Positions 26,515 to 35,244 of a DNA stretch of 35,244 nucleotides are shown here, piece by piece (position 1 is the stretch's first letter; each line of letters begins with the position of its first letter). The position numbers and the translations under genes were made by a program. Below the pieces are notes generated by a model that did not search any database, was not told the DNA's origin, and worked only from the letters and a program-made list of their open reading frames with translations. This DNA comes from Lentimicrobiaceae bacterium (lineage in GTDB: Bacteria; Bacteroidota; Bacteroidia; Bacteroidales; F082), in contig JABJIE010000024.1 in assembly GCA_018661505.1 (NCBI GenBank), positions 1-35,244 on the forward strand, written 5' to 3'.

Positions 26515-28236
26515 ATGCAACTTAGTGAGCAAGAACAAATAAGGCGTAATGCACTGGATGAGTTAAAAAAGCTAGGCATTAATGCATATCCGCCGGAAGA
26601 ATATCCTGTGAGCACAATGACTTCGGATATCTTAAAAAATTTTGAGAGTAATCCTGATTCCTACACGGATATTTGTATTGCAGGCCGTATTATGAGTAGA
26701 AGAATTATGGGTGCTGCCTCCTTCATTGAGTTGATGGACTCAACGGGTAGAATTCAACTTTATTTTAAGCGTGATGATATATGTCTTGGCGAAGACAAAA
26801 CTCTTTATAATACTGTGTTTAAGAGATTACTCGACATTGGAGATATTATTGGCGTTAAAGGATTCGTTTTTGTCACAAAAATGGGTGAGATAACCGTTCA
26901 TGTTAAAGAGTTTACGGTACTTTCTAAATCACTTCGTCCTTTGCCTATAGTTAAAGAAAAGGATGGTGAGGTATATGATGCTTTTACTGATCCTGATCAG
27001 AGATATAGACAACGTTATGTTGATTTAATAGTTAACGATGGTGTTAAGGGTACTTTTGTAAAAAGAGCTCAGGTTATACGCTCCATGCGAGATTTTTTGA
27101 ATGATAAAGATTATCTGGAGGTTGAAACCCCAATTCTTCAATCCATTCCTGGTGGTGCTGCCGCAAAACCATTTACTACCCACCATAATGCATTAAACAT
27201 ACCTCTTTATCTAAGAATAGCAAATGAATTATATCTAAAAAGGCTTATCGTAGGTGGTTATGATGGTGTTTTTGAATTTGCCAAGGATTTTAGAAATGAA
27301 GGAATGAGCCGTTTTCATAATCCTGAATTTACGCAAATGGAAATATATGTTGCATATAAGGATTACTTCTGGATGATGGAGTTAACTGAACAAATGGTAG
27401 AAAAAATAGCTATGGATTTACATGGTACCACAAAAGTTCAAGTTGGAGAAAATATTATTGATTTTAAAGCACCATTCCGCAGATTAAGTATACTAGATGC
27501 AATAAAGGAGCACACAGGTTATGATGTTAGCAAAATGGACGCTTCAGAACTTAAAGATACATGTAAAGCACTTGGCATAGAAACAAACCCCTCAATGGGC
27601 GTAGGTAAGCTCATAGATGAAATTTTTGGAGAAAAATGTGAGAGCTTATTTATACAACCAACTTTTATAACTGATTATCCAGTTGAAATGTCACCTCTGT
27701 GTAAACGGCATCGCAATAATCCACAGCTTACCGAAAGATTTGAGCTCATGGTAAATGGGAAGGAATTAGCAAATGCATACAGCGAGCTAAATGACCCCAT
27801 TGACCAAAGAGCAAGGTTTGAAGAGCAGATGGACCTTGCGGCAAAAGGTGATGATGAGGCAATGGTAATTGATCAAGACTTCCTTAGAGCCATTGAATAT
27901 GGAATGCCACCAACTTCCGGAATGGGAATCGGTATTGATCGACTAGTTATGTTAATGACAAACCAATTGTCCATTCAAGAAGTATTATTTTTCCCTCAAA
28001 TGCGTCCCGAAGCAGCGAAAAAAGTTTTTACCGCGGATGATTTTAAAAAAATAGGTATTGATAACGATTGGACAGAATATTTGATTCCAGCAGGATTTAC
28101 AAGTCCTGAGATGATTTTAAATACAAAGCCATCAGCTATACAACAGAAGCTCAATGGGTATCGAAAAAAACATAAATTAGATATTCCAGCTATTCAAATG
28201 GACGAGATTGATAACTGGATAGATACAATTAGTTAA
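26515..28236 (+). CDS. lysS: Lysyl-tRNA synthetase, class II
   Basis: A 573-residue class II aminoacyl-tRNA synthetase that charges tRNA-Lys. The N-terminal OB-fold anticodon-binding domain (about 50-145) contains [14 protein letters not shown]. The catalytic domain has motif 1 around [12 protein letters not shown], motif 2 [18 protein letters not shown] (about 260-278) and motif 3 [12 protein letters not shown] (about 475-486). A C-terminal extension of about 70 residues follows FFPQMRPE and makes it longer than E. coli LysS (505); similar extensions occur in Bacteroidota. The start at 26515 ([11 protein letters not shown]) sits just behind the promoter. Confidence 0.96.
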   Translation: MQLSEQEQIRRNALDELKKLGINAYPPEEYPVSTMTSDILKNFESNPDSYTDICIAGRIMSRRIMGAASFIELMDSTGRIQLYFKRDDICLGEDKTLYNTVFKRLLDIGDIIGVKGFVFVTKMGEITVHVKEFTVLSKSLRPLPIVKEKDGEVYDAFTDPDQRYRQRYVDLIVNDGVKGTFVKRAQVIRSMRDFLNDKDYLEVETPILQSIPGGAAAKPFTTHHNALNIPLYLRIANELYLKRLIVGGYDGVFEFAKDFRNEGMSRFHNPEFTQMEIYVAYKDYFWMMELTEQMVEKIAMDLHGTTKVQVGENIIDFKAPFRRLSILDAIKEHTGYDVSKMDASELKDTCKALGIETNPSMGVGKLIDEIFGEKCESLFIQPTFITDYPVEMSPLCKRHRNNPQLTERFELMVNGKELANAYSELNDPIDQRARFEEQMDLAAKGDDEAMVIDQDFLRAIEYGMPPTSGMGIGIDRLVMLMTNQLSIQEVLFFPQMRPEAAKKVFTADDFKKIGIDNDWTEYLIPAGFTSPEMILNTKPSAIQQKLNGYRKKHKLDIPAIQMDEIDNWIDTIS

Positions 28237-28246
28237 TGATATTTTA

Positions 28247-28261
28247 GCCTAATAATTAGGC
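28247..28261 (+). terminator. Weak hairpin after lysS
   Basis: GCCTAA (28247-28252) and TTAGGC (28256-28261) form a six-pair hairpin with a 3-base loop, 10 bases after the lysS stop. The following bases are only moderately T-rich, so it is at most a weak terminator. Confidence 0.35.
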
Positions 28262-28362
28262 CATTCTATTTATTATACTCTAGATAAAAATATCAATCTA
28301 AATGAATTGAAAACATACATTTATACAGTAATAATGTATAACCTTTCAAATCATTATTTTGC

Positions 28363-28370
28363 TAATTTTG
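28363..28370 (+). promoter_or_regulatory. Possible -7 box for the GGGP synthase gene
   Basis: TAATTTTG matches TAnnTTTG and lies 43 bases before the start codon. A -33 TTTG was not found at normal spacing. Confidence 0.35.
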
Positions 28371-28413
28371 TTTGTACAAAATCATAGATTTTAAATTATA
28401 AGACCTTCCGTAT

Positions 28414-29148
28414 ATGAGTGTAATCGACATTTTTAGCCAAAAGAAAAAACAGCTAGCTGTACTTATTGATCCTGATAAATTATCTGATGATAAACTCACG
28501 GATATTGCAATTATGTCTAATAATGAAGGTGTTGATATCATCTTTGTTGGAGGGAGCCTTATTACAAGTGATAGCCTATCACAATGCATAAAAATTATAA
28601 AGGAAAATACTGATATACCAGTGATTCTTTTTCCAGGAAACTCCTATCAAATTAGTAGAAGTGCAGACGGAATGCTATTCCTTCAGCTCATTTCAGGTAG
28701 AAATCCTGATATGTTAATTGGATGGCATGTTCTGGCAGCTCCGTATATTAAGTTAAGTGGTATTGAAACAATACCAACGGGATATATGCTTATTGATAGT
28801 GGTAAACCTACATCCGTTAGTTATATGAGCAACTCAATGCCCATACCCAATGATAAAAAAGATATTGCTGCTTGCACAGCAATGGCCGGTGAAATGCTTG
28901 GCTTAAAAACAATATTTATGGATGCAGGGAGCGGGGCTTCTATAACAATTCCAGAAAATATGGTTGAGTTTGTTAAAGGATCCATAGATATCCCTTTGAT
29001 TATTGGTGGTGGAATACGAACTCCTGAAAAAGCAAAAAGTATCTTAATGGCAGGAGCAGATATAGTTGTTGTTGGGAATATTTTTGAGGAAAATCCAGAT
29101 TTAATAGGACAATTTATGAATGAAGTACATTCATTGAATAAATCATAA
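28414..29148 (+). CDS. Geranylgeranylglyceryl phosphate synthase family protein (PcrB/GGGPS, bacterial group II)
   Basis: A 244-residue TIM-barrel prenyltransferase that joins an isoprenyl diphosphate to sn-glycerol-1-phosphate, the first ether-lipid step in archaea. Visible parts: LIDPDKLSDD (18-27), VGGSLITSD (45-53), LFPGNSYQIS (72-81) and GRNPDMLIGWHV (95-106). PTGYMLIDSGKP (121-132), MDAGSGA (169-175) and the phosphate-binding IIGGGIRTPEKA (197-207) and VVGNIFEENP complete the barrel. This is the standard GGGPS core. In Bacteroidota such enzymes form a bacterial branch of the group II family; in vitro G1P prenyltransferase activity is known for some, but the cellular lipid product is unclear. 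It has its own promoter-like box, between lysS and an S9 peptidase. Confidence 0.9.
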   Translation: MSVIDIFSQKKKQLAVLIDPDKLSDDKLTDIAIMSNNEGVDIIFVGGSLITSDSLSQCIKIIKENTDIPVILFPGNSYQISRSADGMLFLQLISGRNPDMLIGWHVLAAPYIKLSGIETIPTGYMLIDSGKPTSVSYMSNSMPIPNDKKDIAACTAMAGEMLGLKTIFMDAGSGASITIPENMVEFVKGSIDIPLIIGGGIRTPEKAKSILMAGADIVVVGNIFEENPDLIGQFMNEVHSLNKS

Positions 29149-29340
29149 AAACAGAACTTCATTTTCAAGGGGTTCCATTGTTATAACAAGAACATAATAG
29201 ATGGATGAAAATTTTGAGCTTTAATATTCACTCTAAGAAGTACCATGCTCTCATAGAAAGAATGTTGAAAATTATATGCAACATATCCAATAAATATTTT
29301 TCCTCGTAAAAATCTAACATATATTAAATAAATATAGGAA

Positions 29341-31482
29341 ATGATAAAATCACTACAACCACCAATTATCTTATTACTATTCATGGTTAGTAATTTGGGT
29401 TTTGCTCAGGATAAAATTTTAACTACTGAAGATGCCATTTATATGAATCGTGCAATCTACCCAGCCTCAGTTCCTCAACTTCAGTGGATAGGTAGTACAA
29501 ATTATTATGCCTATGCAAAAGCTAATTCAATATATAAGGTAGGAGCAAAAACTGGAACAGAAACATTGCTGTTTGATGTTGAAATGCTGAATAACGCAAT
29601 GGTTAATAAAGGCTATGATTCCATAAGAACATTACCTAGAGTTACAATTTATGGAGACAATAATTGTAGGTTTACAATTAATCAAAATTATTTTGATTTT
29701 GATTTTATTAAAGATGAAATAAATTGGATTAATAGTACTCCTGATAATGCCGATAATATCGAATTTGAGAAGGATACGAGGTTTATTGCCTACACATCCG
29801 ATAATAATATATTTATATCAATTGATGGCAAGTCGAGGCAAATAACCTTTGATGATAATATGGATGTTGTCAACGGAAAGACGGTTCATAGAGTTGAATT
29901 TGGCATTACTAAGGGAATGTTTTGGTCACCAGAATCAAAGAAACTAGCATTTTATAGAAAGGATGAGTCAATGGTAACAGATTATCCTCTGGTTGACATT
30001 AAGCCTAGTATTTCCGAGGTAGAAAACACAAAATATCCCATGGCGGGCATGACAAGTCATCATGTAACTGTTGGTATCTATGACTTATCTTCTGACAGTA
30101 CCGTATACATTGATTCGGGTGAACCCAGGGATCAGTATTTAACTTCAGTAACATGGGATCCGAGTGGCGATTATATTTATATGGCAATACTTAATAGGGA
30201 ACAAAATCATCTCAGACTAAAAAAATATGATGCCAAAACTGGCAAATTTGTATCTCAGTTATTTGAAGAAAAACACTCAAAATATGTAGAGCCTGAGAAT
30301 CCGCTTTATTTTTTACCTAAAAAGAATGATAATTTTATATGGCAAAGCGAAAGGGATGGTTGGAATCACCTGTATATCTATGACACGGATGGCAATTTAA
30401 TAAATCAGCTTACTAAAGGAAATTGGGAGGTAACCAACTTAATTGGATATTTCCCTGGAGATTTAATTTTATTCAGTGGTACAAAAGAAAGCCCTCTCCA
30501 ACAAAATATTTTTAAGATTAAGATTGGTTCCGATGAGATATTTCGCCTAACACCAGATCATGGAACGCATAGAGCTATTGTTAGTAAATCTGGGAAGTAT
30601 TTATTGGATATTTTTAGTAATACTGAAATTAGTCGTGAGTATAAATTGCTCAATATAAAAGGCAAGGAAATAAGAGTTATAAAAGAAGATTCTAATCCTT
30701 TAGCGGAATATAATCTTGGAAAAACATCAATATTTGCCTTGAAGTCAGATTCAGGCGATGATTTATATTGCCGAGTTATTAAGCCAATGGATTTTGATAG
30801 CACATTAAAATACCCAGTTATAGTTTATGTTTATGGAGGGCCACATTTACAACTAATTACAGATTCTTGGCTTGGTGGAGCTGGATTATTTCTAAATTAT
30901 TTGGCTCAGCAAGGTTATCTTGTATTCACTCTTGATAATAGGGGTACGGCCAATAGAGGTCTTGAATTTGAGCAGATTATACATCGCCAACTTGGTGTTG
31001 TAGAGGTAAAGGATCAAATGGTTGGGATTGATTACTTAAAATCATTGCCATATGTTGATACTACACGAATCGGTGTTGACGGGTGGAGTTATGGAGGTTT
31101 TATGACCATTAGCCTTATGCTGGATAATCCTGGTGTTTTTAAGGTAGGTGTTGCAGGTGGACCAGTAATTGACTGGAAATACTATGAGGTTATGTATGGC
31201 GAAAGATATATGGATACTCCTGAGGAAAACCCCGAAGGATATAAGAACACTAGTTTATTAAATAAGATTGATAGCCTTGAAGGTAAGCTTTTGATAATAC
31301 ACGGGGCAATGGATCCTACAGTTGTATGGCAAAATAGCCTTCAATTCTTGAAGGTAGCAATTGATAAAGATAAGGATATTGACTATTTTGTTTATCCAGG
31401 ACATGGACATAATGTGCATGGTATGAACCGATCTCATTTATACAAAAAGATAACATCATTTTTCAATGATTATCTGAAATAA
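29341..31482 (+). CDS. Dipeptidyl-peptidase IV-type serine peptidase (family S9)
   Basis: A 713-residue exported peptidase with a signal peptide (about 1-23, ending LGFAQ), an eight-bladed DPP-IV N-terminal propeller (about 80-480) and an alpha/beta-hydrolase domain. The triad is visible: Ser583 in GWSYGGF, Asp658 in HGAMDPTVVW and a His in GHGHNVHG (probably His690). The HRVEFGITKGMFWSP and FYRKDESMV blocks are typical of bacterial S9 DPP-IV relatives. The predicted job is removal of X-Pro or X-Ala dipeptides from peptides in the periplasm or at the surface. No T9SS tail is present. The next gene starts 9 bases after its stop, so the two probably form an operon. Confidence 0.92.
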   Translation: MIKSLQPPIILLLFMVSNLGFAQDKILTTEDAIYMNRAIYPASVPQLQWIGSTNYYAYAKANSIYKVGAKTGTETLLFDVEMLNNAMVNKGYDSIRTLPRVTIYGDNNCRFTINQNYFDFDFIKDEINWINSTPDNADNIEFEKDTRFIAYTSDNNIFISIDGKSRQITFDDNMDVVNGKTVHRVEFGITKGMFWSPESKKLAFYRKDESMVTDYPLVDIKPSISEVENTKYPMAGMTSHHVTVGIYDLSSDSTVYIDSGEPRDQYLTSVTWDPSGDYIYMAILNREQNHLRLKKYDAKTGKFVSQLFEEKHSKYVEPENPLYFLPKKNDNFIWQSERDGWNHLYIYDTDGNLINQLTKGNWEVTNLIGYFPGDLILFSGTKESPLQQNIFKIKIGSDEIFRLTPDHGTHRAIVSKSGKYLLDIFSNTEISREYKLLNIKGKEIRVIKEDSNPLAEYNLGKTSIFALKSDSGDDLYCRVIKPMDFDSTLKYPVIVYVYGGPHLQLITDSWLGGAGLFLNYLAQQGYLVFTLDNRGTANRGLEFEQIIHRQLGVVEVKDQMVGIDYLKSLPYVDTTRIGVDGWSYGGFMTISLMLDNPGVFKVGVAGGPVIDWKYYEVMYGERYMDTPEENPEGYKNTSLLNKIDSLEGKLLIIHGAMDPTVVWQNSLQFLKVAIDKDKDIDYFVYPGHGHNVHGMNRSHLYKKITSFFNDYLK

Positions 31483-31491
31483 TATTTAATT

Positions 31492-32754
31492 ATGACCAAA
31501 ACGGGCACACTATTAACACTAATACTATTTTGCTTTACCTTTTTAATTTTAAAAGGTCAAAATGGTGATGCCGTTGGTTACATAGTTACTTTTGACGACG
31601 ATACACTTAGGGGTAGTTTAAAACTTGAGTCTGAAAAGGTAAGTCCAAATGAGGTGATTTTCTTTGCGGAAGGGTCTTCATCTGCAATTATTTATAATCC
31701 ACAAAACATAAAAGAATTTGGTTATGATAATAACATTTTCGTAAGCGCAGATGTAGACAGAGAAATAAGTCCCACTAAAACAATCGAACTATCAGACTCA
31801 CCTCAACTTTTTTATGTTCAGGATACTGTTTTTCTTCAGGTAATTATTTCTGGGGAAAAAGAATTATTGAGTTTCGTTGATGAAAATGGTAAGAAAAGTT
31901 ATTTCATTAAAGATGACGATAAATACATTTGGCTTGTTCATAAGAAATATAGTTTTGTAACAAATGAAACTTCTAGCACAGCCTACAATAATAACTATAT
32001 AGGTCAGCTTATTTTATATTTAAAAGGTTGTCCGGAGATGAATAGGATATTATCAAGTACCGACTATGAATATGAGAGTCTGGTTAAATCATTTAATTAT
32101 TATTATGGATGTATAAGTACGAAAACCAGTTATGAAAAAGAAGAAGACAGCTTCAAGGTCGAACTATCTCCACTGCTTGGAATTAGCTTATGTAAGGTTG
32201 GATTTAGTGGTACTGGCAATGATTATCTCACAGAGGTTAATTATCCATGGTCAATAAATTTTGCAGGAGGAGTAGCAGCAAATTTCTTTTTTCCACGACA
32301 TCTTGGTCGTTGGTCGTTTAATAACGAAGTAATTTATTCATCTTTTCTCACTAGTGGTGTTTACAATAATGAAATAAATAGCACCAATTACTCTAATACA
32401 GAAACACAAATTGGGACATCTTCAATGAAGATAAATACTATGTTCAGGGGTCATTTACCAATTAATTATTCTACTCTTTTTATGGATATTGGTATTTCCA
32501 ATGCCTTTGTAATAAGCAAAACCAATAATTCCAAAAGAACAACATACATCAATGGAGAGAGTAATGTAACCGAATCTAGTGCTTTGGAATCTTTAAATGA
32601 CTATAATATTGGATTTATCATAGGTTTTGGAATAAAAAAGAACAGAGTTAGTGGATTCCTCAGATATGAGCTTGGTAGTGAAATATCAAGTGATAATGAT
32701 CTTGATAACAGAACAAATAGCTTCTATTTGATGCTATCCTATAAATTACTATGA
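31492..32754 (+). CDS. Predicted outer-membrane protein of unknown function
   Basis: A 420-residue protein with a signal peptide (about 1-22, LILKGQ). The N-terminal part (about 23-160) starts GDAVGYIVTFDDDTLRGSL, a pattern frequent in uncharacterised Bacteroidota outer-membrane proteins. The second half (about 220-420) alternates strands and turns like a beta-barrel (SPLLGISL, NFAGGVAANFFF, NIGFIIGFGIKKNR). It ends in SFYLMLSYKLL, an outer-membrane-type last strand, though with terminal Leu rather than an aromatic residue. It may bind a substrate or partner of the co-transcribed S9 peptidase, but that is only inferred from the 9-base spacing. Confidence 0.72.
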   Translation: MTKTGTLLTLILFCFTFLILKGQNGDAVGYIVTFDDDTLRGSLKLESEKVSPNEVIFFAEGSSSAIIYNPQNIKEFGYDNNIFVSADVDREISPTKTIELSDSPQLFYVQDTVFLQVIISGEKELLSFVDENGKKSYFIKDDDKYIWLVHKKYSFVTNETSSTAYNNNYIGQLILYLKGCPEMNRILSSTDYEYESLVKSFNYYYGCISTKTSYEKEEDSFKVELSPLLGISLCKVGFSGTGNDYLTEVNYPWSINFAGGVAANFFFPRHLGRWSFNNEVIYSSFLTSGVYNNEINSTNYSNTETQIGTSSMKINTMFRGHLPINYSTLFMDIGISNAFVISKTNNSKRTTYINGESNVTESSALESLNDYNIGFIIGFGIKKNRVSGFLRYELGSEISSDNDLDNRTNSFYLMLSYKLL

Positions 32755-32796
32755 GCAGACGGGCTCTAATATTTTAACAATTACCATAAGATGTTT

Positions 32797-33891
32797 TCAG
32801 TATCCCATACAAATTCCTAACCCATGGGCCGTTTCCACAAGTTGCGAGTCTTTGGTAACAAGATTTGGACTTGATATTGCATCTTTTATATCGACAGATA
32901 CCAGATGTGGGTGTCTGTAGGCTACCATTTTGCCAAATTTTCCATTTATGGTCATTTCCATTGCTTTAACACCCATTTGAGCAGATAAAACGCGATCATA
33001 TGCGATGGGAACGCCTCCTCTTTGCAAGTGTCCTAGAATGGTTTCTCTCATGTCAGGTTTAAAACCAGCTTGTTTTAGCTGATGAATTAAATGTGTTGAT
33101 ACTCCACCTAATTTTATGTGTTCGTAACCCGCCTCTCCTAGATCTTTACCAACGATTTCTCCACCTATTGGGAATGCACCTTCTGAAATAACAACCACAG
33201 CAAACCCTCTACCATTGTGAAATCGTTTTTCAAGAGCCCTCTTAACCTTTACAATGTCATATGGAATCTCTGGTATAAGACATACTTCAGCACCACCAGC
33301 AATCGCTGTATGAAGAGCTATCCATCCGGCATTTCTTCCCATTACTTCAAGAACAAATACTCTGTTATGGCTTGCCGCTGTTGTAACCAACTTGTCTACT
33401 GCTTCAGTTGCAATTTCAACGGCTGTTTGAAATCCAAATGTTGTATCGGTACTTCTAAGATCGTTATCAATTGTTTTGGGCACACCAATAATATTCAGTC
33501 CCTTTTCAAATAACTTCTGAGAAAGAGCTTGTGAGCCATCACCCCCTATGTTTATAACTGCATCAATATTCATATCATGCAATTTCTGTATCATTTCGTC
33601 GGATCTATCATACGTGGTCCAATAGCCCTCCTCATTTTCTACGGGCCATGAAAAAGGACTACACTTATTAGTTGTTTCAAGGATGGTTCCTCCTTGAAAA
33701 TGTATACCTGCTACATTTTTATTATTTAGTTCAATAATCTCTTGGGGCTCCCAGAGTACCCCATTAAATGCTTGTATACTTCCCAACACTTGCCAATCAG
33801 TTTCTTCGGATGCTCTGCGAACAATCGCTCTAATAACAGAATTTAATCCTGGACAATCACCCCCTCCCGTTGCAACTAATACTCTCTTCAT
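32797..33891 (-). CDS. 6-phosphofructokinase (phosphoryl donor uncertain)
   Basis: A 364-residue phosphofructokinase of the PfkA superfamily; it phosphorylates fructose 6-phosphate. Landmarks: ATGGGDCPGLN (about 7-17), GGDGS (116-120), PKTIDND (138-144, catalytic Asp142), VMGRNAGWIA (183-192) and GHLQRGG (287-293). Gly119 corresponds to E. coli Gly104, an ATP-type residue. Lys139 occupies the place of E. coli Gly124, the residue seen in PPi-dependent enzymes, so the motif is mixed. It is longer than E. coli PfkA (320), through an insertion of about 15-20 residues near 75-95. It starts 11 bases after the terC-like stop on the same strand and is probably co-transcribed. Confidence 0.92.
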   Translation of the reverse strand: MKRVLVATGGGDCPGLNSVIRAIVRRASEETDWQVLGSIQAFNGVLWEPQEIIELNNKNVAGIHFQGGTILETTNKCSPFSWPVENEEGYWTTYDRSDEMIQKLHDMNIDAVINIGGDGSQALSQKLFEKGLNIIGVPKTIDNDLRSTDTTFGFQTAVEIATEAVDKLVTTAASHNRVFVLEVMGRNAGWIALHTAIAGGAEVCLIPEIPYDIVKVKRALEKRFHNGRGFAVVVISEGAFPIGGEIVGKDLGEAGYEHIKLGGVSTHLIHQLKQAGFKPDMRETILGHLQRGGVPIAYDRVLSAQMGVKAMEMTINGKFGKMVAYRHPHLVSVDIKDAISSPNLVTKDSQLVETAHGLGICMGY

Positions 33892-33902
33892 AAATTGTGA
33901 AA

Positions 33903-34997
33903 TTAATAATTAGGTAATTTGTTTTTTGGAAATATTAATGAAGCAATTATACTTACTGCCAATATTGTTAAAACTCCAAGCAAGGAGCTCATTGTCTCAA
34001 TTTTATATATGTCATGGATTAGCATTTTAATACCAATGAAAACAAGTAATACTGACAAACCTATTTTTAGGAAACGGAATTTTTCTACAATATTTTGTAT
34101 CAAAAAGAATAGTGAACGGAGCCCAATAATTGCAAAAATATTAGAAAAATAAACAATGAAAGGGTCATGTGTAATTGAAAAAATTGCAGGTACCGAATCA
34201 ACAGCAAAAATTACATCCGTAAACTCAATTACAAGTAGGACTACAAAAAGGGTTGAAATAAATACCTTGCCATTTTTTTTTAAAAAAAAGTTAGGCCCCT
34301 TGTACTCTTTATCTACCCTGAATATTCTTGATGCGATTTTAACAATCCTATGGTTGGCAATATCAATTTTATCATTTTTATTCCTGTCTAGGAACATTTT
34401 AATACCAGTAAAAATTAAAAGCAATCCGAATAAATATAAAATCCATGTAAACTGCTGAATTAGTGCAGAGCTTACGAATATAAATAGAAACCGCATTATT
34501 ATTGCCCCAAGAATACCCCAGAATAAGACCCTGTGATAGTACTTCTTTTCAAGTCCAAAAGAATAAAATATCATCAGTATCACAAAAATATTATCAATAC
34601 TAAGGGCGTATTCAATTAGATATCCCGTTATGTACTCTAGCCCTAAGTTTTGTCTGTATTTTCCCAGCAGATATTGAAAGTCTTCAGAATTTGTTTGTAT
34701 GGGGTGGTTATATTTAGCTATTGTTTCCTTTAACATTCCAATATTTTCGATACCGTGAATTCTATCGCCAAATAAATATATTAAACCCCAAAATATCATT
34801 GAAAGTGAAACCCAGCACATGGTCCAGTATAAAGCGGATTTAAAACGGACCTCTTTAGCTTCTTTATTGAATACACCAATATCAATAAATAGCATCGCGA
34901 TTATAAAAACCAGAAACCCGCCAAATATTAATATTTCTTGCAAATGCATATAGATTGAATTGAACTGGCTAAAATAGCTAAAGATAGCATTAAACAA
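33903..34997 (-). CDS. TerC/Alx-family integral membrane protein
   Basis: A 364-residue membrane protein with about 7-9 hydrophobic segments. It has the TerC family blocks: LIEYALSIDNIFVILMIF (about 127-144), with the conserved acidic membrane residues Glu and Asp, and EFTDVIFAVDSVPAIFSIT (about 258-276). The latter pair of acidic motifs is the family hallmark. Alx and related proteins are linked to manganese export and pH-related stress; other members act with tellurite-resistance genes or in metal loading of exported enzymes. No tellurite operon is present here. The first ATG (34997) was used; an internal ATG at 34949 (MHLQEILIFGG) is equally plausible and closer to homologues. Upstream of pfk in an apparent two-gene unit. 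Confidence 0.9.
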   Translation of the reverse strand: MFNAIFSYFSQFNSIYMHLQEILIFGGFLVFIIAMLFIDIGVFNKEAKEVRFKSALYWTMCWVSLSMIFWGLIYLFGDRIHGIENIGMLKETIAKYNHPIQTNSEDFQYLLGKYRQNLGLEYITGYLIEYALSIDNIFVILMIFYSFGLEKKYYHRVLFWGILGAIIMRFLFIFVSSALIQQFTWILYLFGLLLIFTGIKMFLDRNKNDKIDIANHRIVKIASRIFRVDKEYKGPNFFLKKNGKVFISTLFVVLLVIEFTDVIFAVDSVPAIFSITHDPFIVYFSNIFAIIGLRSLFFLIQNIVEKFRFLKIGLSVLLVFIGIKMLIHDIYKIETMSSLLGVLTILAVSIIASLIFPKNKLPNY

Positions 34998-35048
34998 TGT
35001 TAAGGAAACGCATTAAATATTTACTTATCGTTTATTTTAAAATATCTT

Positions 35049-35202
35049 ATGAGCATAAAGAAGCTCATTTCGGGAACAATACTCGCTTTATTTGTGATGG
35101 GTTTAGTTTTTAATTAAATTGCCAGTTGAATGGGATATTTTTATTGGAACAAATAGCCGTATATTTATAATAGTTTTATCTGGATTATTCTACTTTAACT
35201 AA
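35049..35202 (+). pseudogene. Possible small membrane protein interrupted by a one-base frameshift
   Basis: An ATG at 35049 opens a 22-codon frame (MSIKKLISGTILALFVMGL) that stops at 35115. The +1 frame continues across the stop with KLPVEWDIFIGT and a second hydrophobic stretch (RIFIIVLSGLFYF) to a TAA at 35200. Removing one T from the T5 run at 35107-35111 would join them into a 50-residue protein with two membrane segments. It may be a decayed gene, a sequencing error or chance. Confidence 0.25.
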
Positions 35203-35244
35203 AACCTTAATTCAATTGAAAGATCAGCCAAGTAAAGAATGGTA

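Noticed and set aside
33919-34458. Plus-strand open frames opposite the TerC-like gene
   Set aside because: They are antisense shadows of a well-supported membrane protein and show no domain, signal or promoter.

Overview
The window is AT-rich and reads as a chromosomal segment from a member of the Bacteroidota, probably an anaerobic or fermentative one. The signs are: four secreted proteins ending in type IX secretion (T9SS) type A sorting domains (IYPNP-type start, short basic or hydrophobic end); Bacteroidota-style promoter boxes of the TAnnTTTG type; almost no Shine-Dalgarno sequences; many SPII lipoproteins; a long lysyl-tRNA synthetase with a C-terminal extension; and a bacterial geranylgeranylglyceryl phosphate synthase homologue. 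No phage, transposon, CRISPR array or defence system was seen.

Layout. 1-2.6 kb: a sodium:solute symporter of the acetate-permease-like branch and a convergent polysaccharide-deacetylase family protein. 2.9-5.7 kb: an initiator tRNA-Met (minus strand), then era, der and an HslR-like S4 protein, a ribosome-biogenesis cluster. 5.7-9.2 kb: an orphan 540-residue lipoprotein, the lytic transglycosylase MltF and a TatA-type protein. 9.36-11.4 kb: a large T9SS cargo with the complete active site of a Porphyromonas-type peptidylarginine deiminase. 11.4-14.8 kb (minus strand): NhaA, a three-gene lipoprotein/barrel/lipoprotein cassette and a low-molecular-weight tyrosine phosphatase. 15.1-17.1 kb: ptb-buk, the phosphotransbutyrylase/butyrate kinase route that gains ATP from butyryl-CoA. 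17.3-26.4 kb: three consecutive T9SS cargos, two of them tandem paralogues built on an Asp-box (BNR) propeller with a GEVED domain and Ig/PKD-like modules, and one Omp28-like thioredoxin-fold protein. 26.5-29.1 kb: lysS and the GGGP synthase homologue. 29.3-32.8 kb: a dipeptidyl-peptidase IV-type S9 peptidase followed 9 bases later by a putative outer-membrane protein. 32.8-35.0 kb (minus strand): a TerC/Alx-family membrane protein followed by a phosphofructokinase. The last 250 bases hold only a possible frameshifted small membrane protein.

Taken together the genes suggest a cell that turns over extracellular protein and glycan (surface-anchored T9SS enzymes, DPP-IV, deacetylase), ferments to short-chain acids (ptb-buk, acetate-type symporter, phosphofructokinase) and manages sodium and proton gradients (NhaA). 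The item most worth pursuing is the secreted peptidylarginine deiminase: besides the catalytic residues it keeps the two arginines that in the Porphyromonas gingivalis enzyme hold the C-terminal carboxylate of a peptide substrate.
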